Assembly: GCA_023935145.1 (NCBI GenBank)
Contig: CM043700.1
Span: forward strand, 137,359,328 to 137,423,327
Length of the DNA: 64,000 bases
DNA from: Bretschneidera sinensis
Lineage: Eukaryota > Streptophyta > Magnoliopsida > Brassicales > Akaniaceae
Direction of reading: 5' to 3'
Shown: piece after piece, positions 61,001 through 64,000 of the stretch
Numbering within the stretch: position 1 is the first letter of the stretch
How the letters are laid out: each line of letters starts with the position of its first letter
Program-made: the position numbers and the translations under genes
The notes under the pieces: generated by a model
Databases searched by the model: none
What the model was told of the DNA's origin: nothing
The model's input: only the letters and a program-made list of their open reading frames with translations

Positions 61001-61016
61001 CTTCAATCAAATCCAT
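43074..61016 (-). CDS. ACT-domain serine/threonine/tyrosine protein kinase (STY8/17/46 type)
   Basis: Sixteen exons on the minus strand: 61016-60835, 59881-59767, 57873-57770, 57570-57451, 56161-56089, 54932-54822, 54197-54147, 52316-52183, 52096-51989, 49717-49644, 47644-47469, 46523-46428, 45049-44969, 44884-44834, 43340-43200, 43103-43074. All introns are gt-ag and every phase fits: 1647 nt, 548 residues. The N-terminus ([20 protein letters not shown]) leads to the family block [15 protein letters not shown]. An ACT domain (about 174-250) contains [20 protein letters not shown] and VFVVDGWP. The kinase domain (about 283-541) has IASGSCGDL (289-297), VAIK Lys310, Glu328, HRDLK with Asp404, DFG Asp422 and GTYRWMAPE. 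All catalytic residues are present. Arabidopsis members are cytosolic Raf-like kinases that phosphorylate chloroplast transit peptides; that role here is inferred from the family. The tail ends ETVSGN. Confidence 0.95.
43462..44082. mobile_element. hAT-like MITE in kinase intron 14
   Basis: Ends agggtaggca and, inverted, agggctgggca. The interior is rich in cggttcggttcggtt (43925-43950) and its complement, giving strong self-complementarity. No ORF and no clear 8-bp duplication. Confidence 0.5.
45380..45715 (+). pseudogene. RTE-type LINE 3' tail in a kinase intron
   Basis: The translated pieces [31 protein letters not shown] and WFEVVRKE follow the order of the conserved C-terminal block of plant RTE LINE proteins (RWFGH, QVDG, RGRGRPK, EVVRKD). 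It ends in tttagttgagttgagctgag, the TTGAG-type tail of this group. It is interrupted by stops and 5'-truncated. It lies in intron 12, between exons 12 and 13. Confidence 0.65.
46081..46352. mobile_element. Possible hAT-like MITE in a kinase intron
   Basis: aggttgtgtttagaacag on the left and the inverted aaggccctgtttgttatg on the right are similar, both leading to ttttg...gactt. Only moderate similarity. The rest of this intron shows nothing else. Confidence 0.3.
47645..49643. other. Kinase intron 10 (2.0 kb)
   Basis: Between exons 10 and 11. AT-rich, no recognised insertion. A direct repeat of about 43 bp (gacctcaagacattcacttt...) occurs twice in tandem at about 48917-49003. Confidence 0.6.
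51283..51796 (+). mobile_element. 5'-truncated L1-type LINE in kinase intron 9
   Basis: Encodes the end of a LINE reverse transcriptase with the zf-RVT zinc-binding region ([20 protein letters not shown] and SIFWLV), one stop at 51571, then a 3' UTR and a poly(A) run at 51790-51796. It is flanked by atatatggtgaaact (51268-51282) and atatatgatgaaact (51797-51811), a 15-bp target duplication with one mismatch, typical of target-primed reverse transcription. Oriented opposite to the kinase. Confidence 0.85.
52583..52854. mobile_element. Stowaway (Tc1/mariner) MITE in kinase intron 7
   Basis: Left end ctccctcggtcccatattat and right end ataatatggactgagcgag are inverted repeats of the classic ctccctccgtccc type, flanked by TA (52581-52582 and 52855-52856). 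272 bp, no coding capacity. Confidence 0.9.
53290..53940 (+). pseudogene. L1-type LINE fragment with zf-RVT region, kinase intron 7
   Basis: Broken frames read [49 protein letters not shown], then [20 protein letters not shown], the order seen at the C-terminus of plant L1 reverse transcriptases. It carries a frameshift near 53545 and ends near a repeated tcatcaagaagatag (53859 and 53939). Oriented opposite to the kinase and less intact than the copy at 51283. 52860-53290 shows nothing. Confidence 0.7.
54933..59766. other. Kinase introns 2 to 5
   Basis: Between the mapped exons I see AT-rich intron DNA, an (AAAG)n microsatellite at about 57248-57274 and oligo-A tracts. No gene or well-supported transposon is nested here. 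Confidence 0.5.
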
Positions 61017-64000
61017 GTAGTTCTTCTCTCTATACCTAAGCTCCTCACATGAATGAACCGAGAAAGAAAGTGAGGGAAAATGGAAGAGAAAGTGCGAGAA
61101 ATTTTGAAGTGAAAAGATGCGAGAGAAAAAAAATTGATCAGTAGAGAGGATCTTTGACTGTTGTTAGAATCTGAGAGGACAAAAGGGGTTGCAGGGAGAT
61201 ATGGAGGGCAAATTCGTCATTTAAATCTCAGTAGCAGAGACGGACGTCACGGAACGGAACAGACAGGAAAGTTCGACGGATAAGGTTTGGTAAGAGAATT
61301 AAGAGAGAGAATAAGAGGCTCTTCCTTTTATTTTATTGTGTGATTAAAAGGGAAGTGGATAAGGTTGTGAGGTTTTGTTGAGTGTATTTTTGTAATTTTT
61401 ATTATGTTTATTATTTAATTAATAAAATAAATAATTTTATTATTGTTAAATTATTAAAAAAATTAATTTGTTACATATACATAAATAGAATTTAAAATAT
61501 TTTTATATTTTTAAAATAAAATATACATATATATAAAATAATTAAAATAAAACTTAAATTAAAAAAGTGATAAACTATTAAAATTACAAGATAAAAAGAA
61601 CAGGTTAAAATGAGAGGTTAAATTTACTGGAATACCCTAAGGAGATGCGTGGAATTACGGTGGTAGGATCTTCAGAGTTACGAAAATGTAGGAAGAAAAT
61701 GGGCGTCATTGATTTAGATGAAATCACGAAAAAGCCATTCCGTACCTGCAATAGTAATACTGCTGAATTGAGGCGCTCTCTATCTCTCTCCCGCCTCTCT
61801 TGCTGCTTTCAGTACTTACTACGTTGCTAACGCCACACGCATTTGTTGTAAGGCAATGATACACTGACAGGAATATGAAATTTTGGCTTTCACAGACACT
61901 GACACGGCCTCATCGGATTTAGATATTTTATATTTTCACCAAGTGCCAAATTTAAATATGATCTTAAATAAGCTTGAATATCGAGTTATAAAATTTTGCT
62001 TTAACTTAACTCACCAGTTTTTAGGATTTAAGATTAACTCAGCTTATTCATTATAATCAAGCGAGTACAATCCGACTGAGGCAAAATCGAGCTCAAAATC
62101 AATTGGACTCTTCGCTCAAGTTCTATAATTAAATTGTAATTGTTTTATAATTTTACAGTTTAACGAGTAATATGTTATTAAATTTTTATTTTAATGATAA
62201 ATTCATAAAATATTAAACTCTTAGTAATAATATAGGATTATATATTGAGTATTTTTTTTCTTTTGAAGTGAGATTAATTTTTATTTTTTATGTCGTCGGA
62301 TTTGTAAAGTTAGTTTTATATACATGAGTATGAATATAGATACAAATATGTACGTATATTAATTTGAGTTAAATTGAACCAAGTTGAACCGAATTAAGTT
62401 TTCAATTTGAAAAAAAAAGTAAATTTAAATAATTCGAGCTTTATTAAATCGAGGCATGTTATATTTAAGCTCGACTTAAAAATTTTATAAGTAAAAAATT
62501 ATGTTTAAGATTAGATCATATAGTGCATGAACAATTTTGAGTTAAGCAAAAATTCAAATTGAACTTACTTGAGTTGATTTACGATTTTAATAACAATTTT
62601 AAAAGAGACTTTACCACAACGCTATTGAGAACATAAATCCGATTGTAAAATTTGTGTTAGATAAATTAATAGATTGTTGATTAATAATTTTGAAATGAAT
62701 TTTATCGTGACGCAATATGATTGACAATAAAAATCATTTCATGCAATTTACATACGTGATTCAATCATGTATATAAATTTTATGTTTACGTACGTTGCAC
62801 GAAAATATTATAACCAGTTTACTGCATCACACTGACATTTTTTTAATATTTTATTACTGGGCAATCATAATTAATTATTTTTTTATTCATATATATGTTT
62901 TTGAATGAATTTTAAAAAACAATCAAGATACATTTTCGTTTTATTTATTCTTATTTTTAAGAAAAAATCTTTTATAATAAAAAAAAAATCATTACAATAC
63001 AGGAGGAGAAAGGTGTCCATTACCGCTGTGGCAAACACAAGTGGGACCATCTCTAAGAAAATATAAAAAACTAAACGTTGATGAGTGGAAAAATGTTTTT
63101 CCTCTATTTTTTCAATTTGAGTCTGGGCTACACATTGGGTGGGTTCCCACTCCTTTCCTTATTTTCCAAAACCTCCTTGGTTAGGGGATGGTAAGCCGTA
63201 AGTTCATCAAGTTTGATATGACTTTATAAGTATTCACCTCCATTAATTATAGATAATTCCTGGTCACATCCAATATGTAATTTATAAACATTTTAATGTT
63301 TCTTTTATATTGGCCAGGGAATACTTTTTTAACCAATTTGAGCAATATGTTAATTAGGTGAAGTGATTCCGTGGAATCCAAACATTTCAAGAAAGAATAT
63401 ACCATTTCTTTAATTTGTCTAGTTGCACAGAACCATTTTATCCCTAAAATCAACCTCATTTAATTAGAGTTAAGTCTATTTTGTATCTAAATAAAAAATA
63501 TGACCCACGAAAGGGGCCTGACGTGCACCAAAGATGCTCTTGTTGTAGGACAATTGTGGATAACTTGAGCACGAAGGAGCCTTGATGTGTGCATCAAATG
63601 CGACCTTGTGCATAAGTGTGGCCCAATTGTGGGGATGATTTATAATAGATGTGTGTCGGTGGTGTGTTAGAGTGTAACAATGGTATTTTTATAAATATTA
63701 TTAATATGTTGAAAATTAAGGAGAATTTTTATGGTGTCTTACAAAGATTAATAGTGTAATGGTATATTTGGATATGGCAGATTATGAAAAAACTCTATTT
63801 ATTAAGGTATTATGACGGCTCAACCAATGCTAAAAAATTACTCGAGGCACTTTAGGGGGGACATGGTGTCAAGCTCTCCACCACCCTGGTGCATGCACAT
63901 GGGTCATGGTTGGGACATTGTGTGTGCACTAAGTGAGCCTCCCAAGGGAACTTGGGGTGTGGGTTCAGGGCCACCACGAGGGTGACTCGAGCCTCATGGA
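61017..64000. other. Region upstream of the kinase gene
   Basis: 61017-61330 is purine-rich with gagaga/tctctc runs and is the likely 5' UTR and core promoter of the minus-strand kinase; no confident TATA box was chosen. 61380-63000 is AT-rich, with weak repeats of gagctcga-like text around 62080-62480. 63480-64000 is more GC-rich and contains related phrases (gtgtgcatcaaatgcgacc, aattgtgg twice), possibly the edge of an unidentified repeat. The ORF at 61645-61830 has no support as a gene. Confidence 0.4.

Noticed and set aside
61645..61830. Divergent gene upstream of the kinase
   Set aside because: A 61-codon ORF without a recognisable domain; codon content is not distinctive.

Overview
This is nuclear DNA from a land plant, most likely a eudicot. 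It is AT-rich and repeat-dense. It carries one intron-rich nuclear gene, two extensin genes, Ty1/copia and Ty3/gypsy elements primed from initiator-tRNA-Met-like sites, a CACTA transposon, MITEs and LINE fragments. There is no prokaryotic or organellar gene organisation, and the species cannot be fixed from sequence alone.

Left edge (1-2054): the 5' end of a minus-strand Ty3/gypsy element (gag, leader, primer site and a 951-bp LTR) that runs off the window. From 2055 to about 17165 and again from about 34285 to 41250 lie two copies of one direct segmental duplication. Each copy holds a short extensin gene (2789-3229 and 35433-35936), a LINE/RNase H relic, an NBS-LRR relic and shared non-coding DNA. 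Copy 1 has been inflated by a 10-kb CACTA element (4021-14031, 3-bp target duplication ctt). That element carries fragments of a purple acid phosphatase gene and an ERD6-like sugar transporter gene, and it in turn hosts a young but broken copia element (5313-10356) and a solo gypsy LTR (13134-13631).

Between the two copies: a tandem array with repeated CG-containing hairpins (about 17220-18830), AT-rich DNA, a decayed minus-strand copia element (20182-27227), an internally deleted gypsy element (29270-32154) whose only visible coding lesions are nonsense codons, nearly all explicable by C-to-T change, and a PIF/Harbinger-type MITE (32219-33405).

Right half (43074-61016, minus strand): the one large intact cellular gene, an ACT-domain serine/threonine/tyrosine kinase of the STY8/STY17/STY46 type. 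I resolved 16 coding exons whose phases all match, giving 548 codons plus stop. Its introns carry a Stowaway MITE, two L1-type LINE tails, an RTE-type LINE tail and hAT-like MITEs. From 61017 to 64000 I see only upstream, gene-poor DNA.

Functionally, the extensins are secreted wall structural proteins and the kinase is a soluble signalling protein. Nothing in the sequence links them. Everything else is mobile DNA or its debris, and the main interest is the layered insertion history and the gene-capturing CACTA element.
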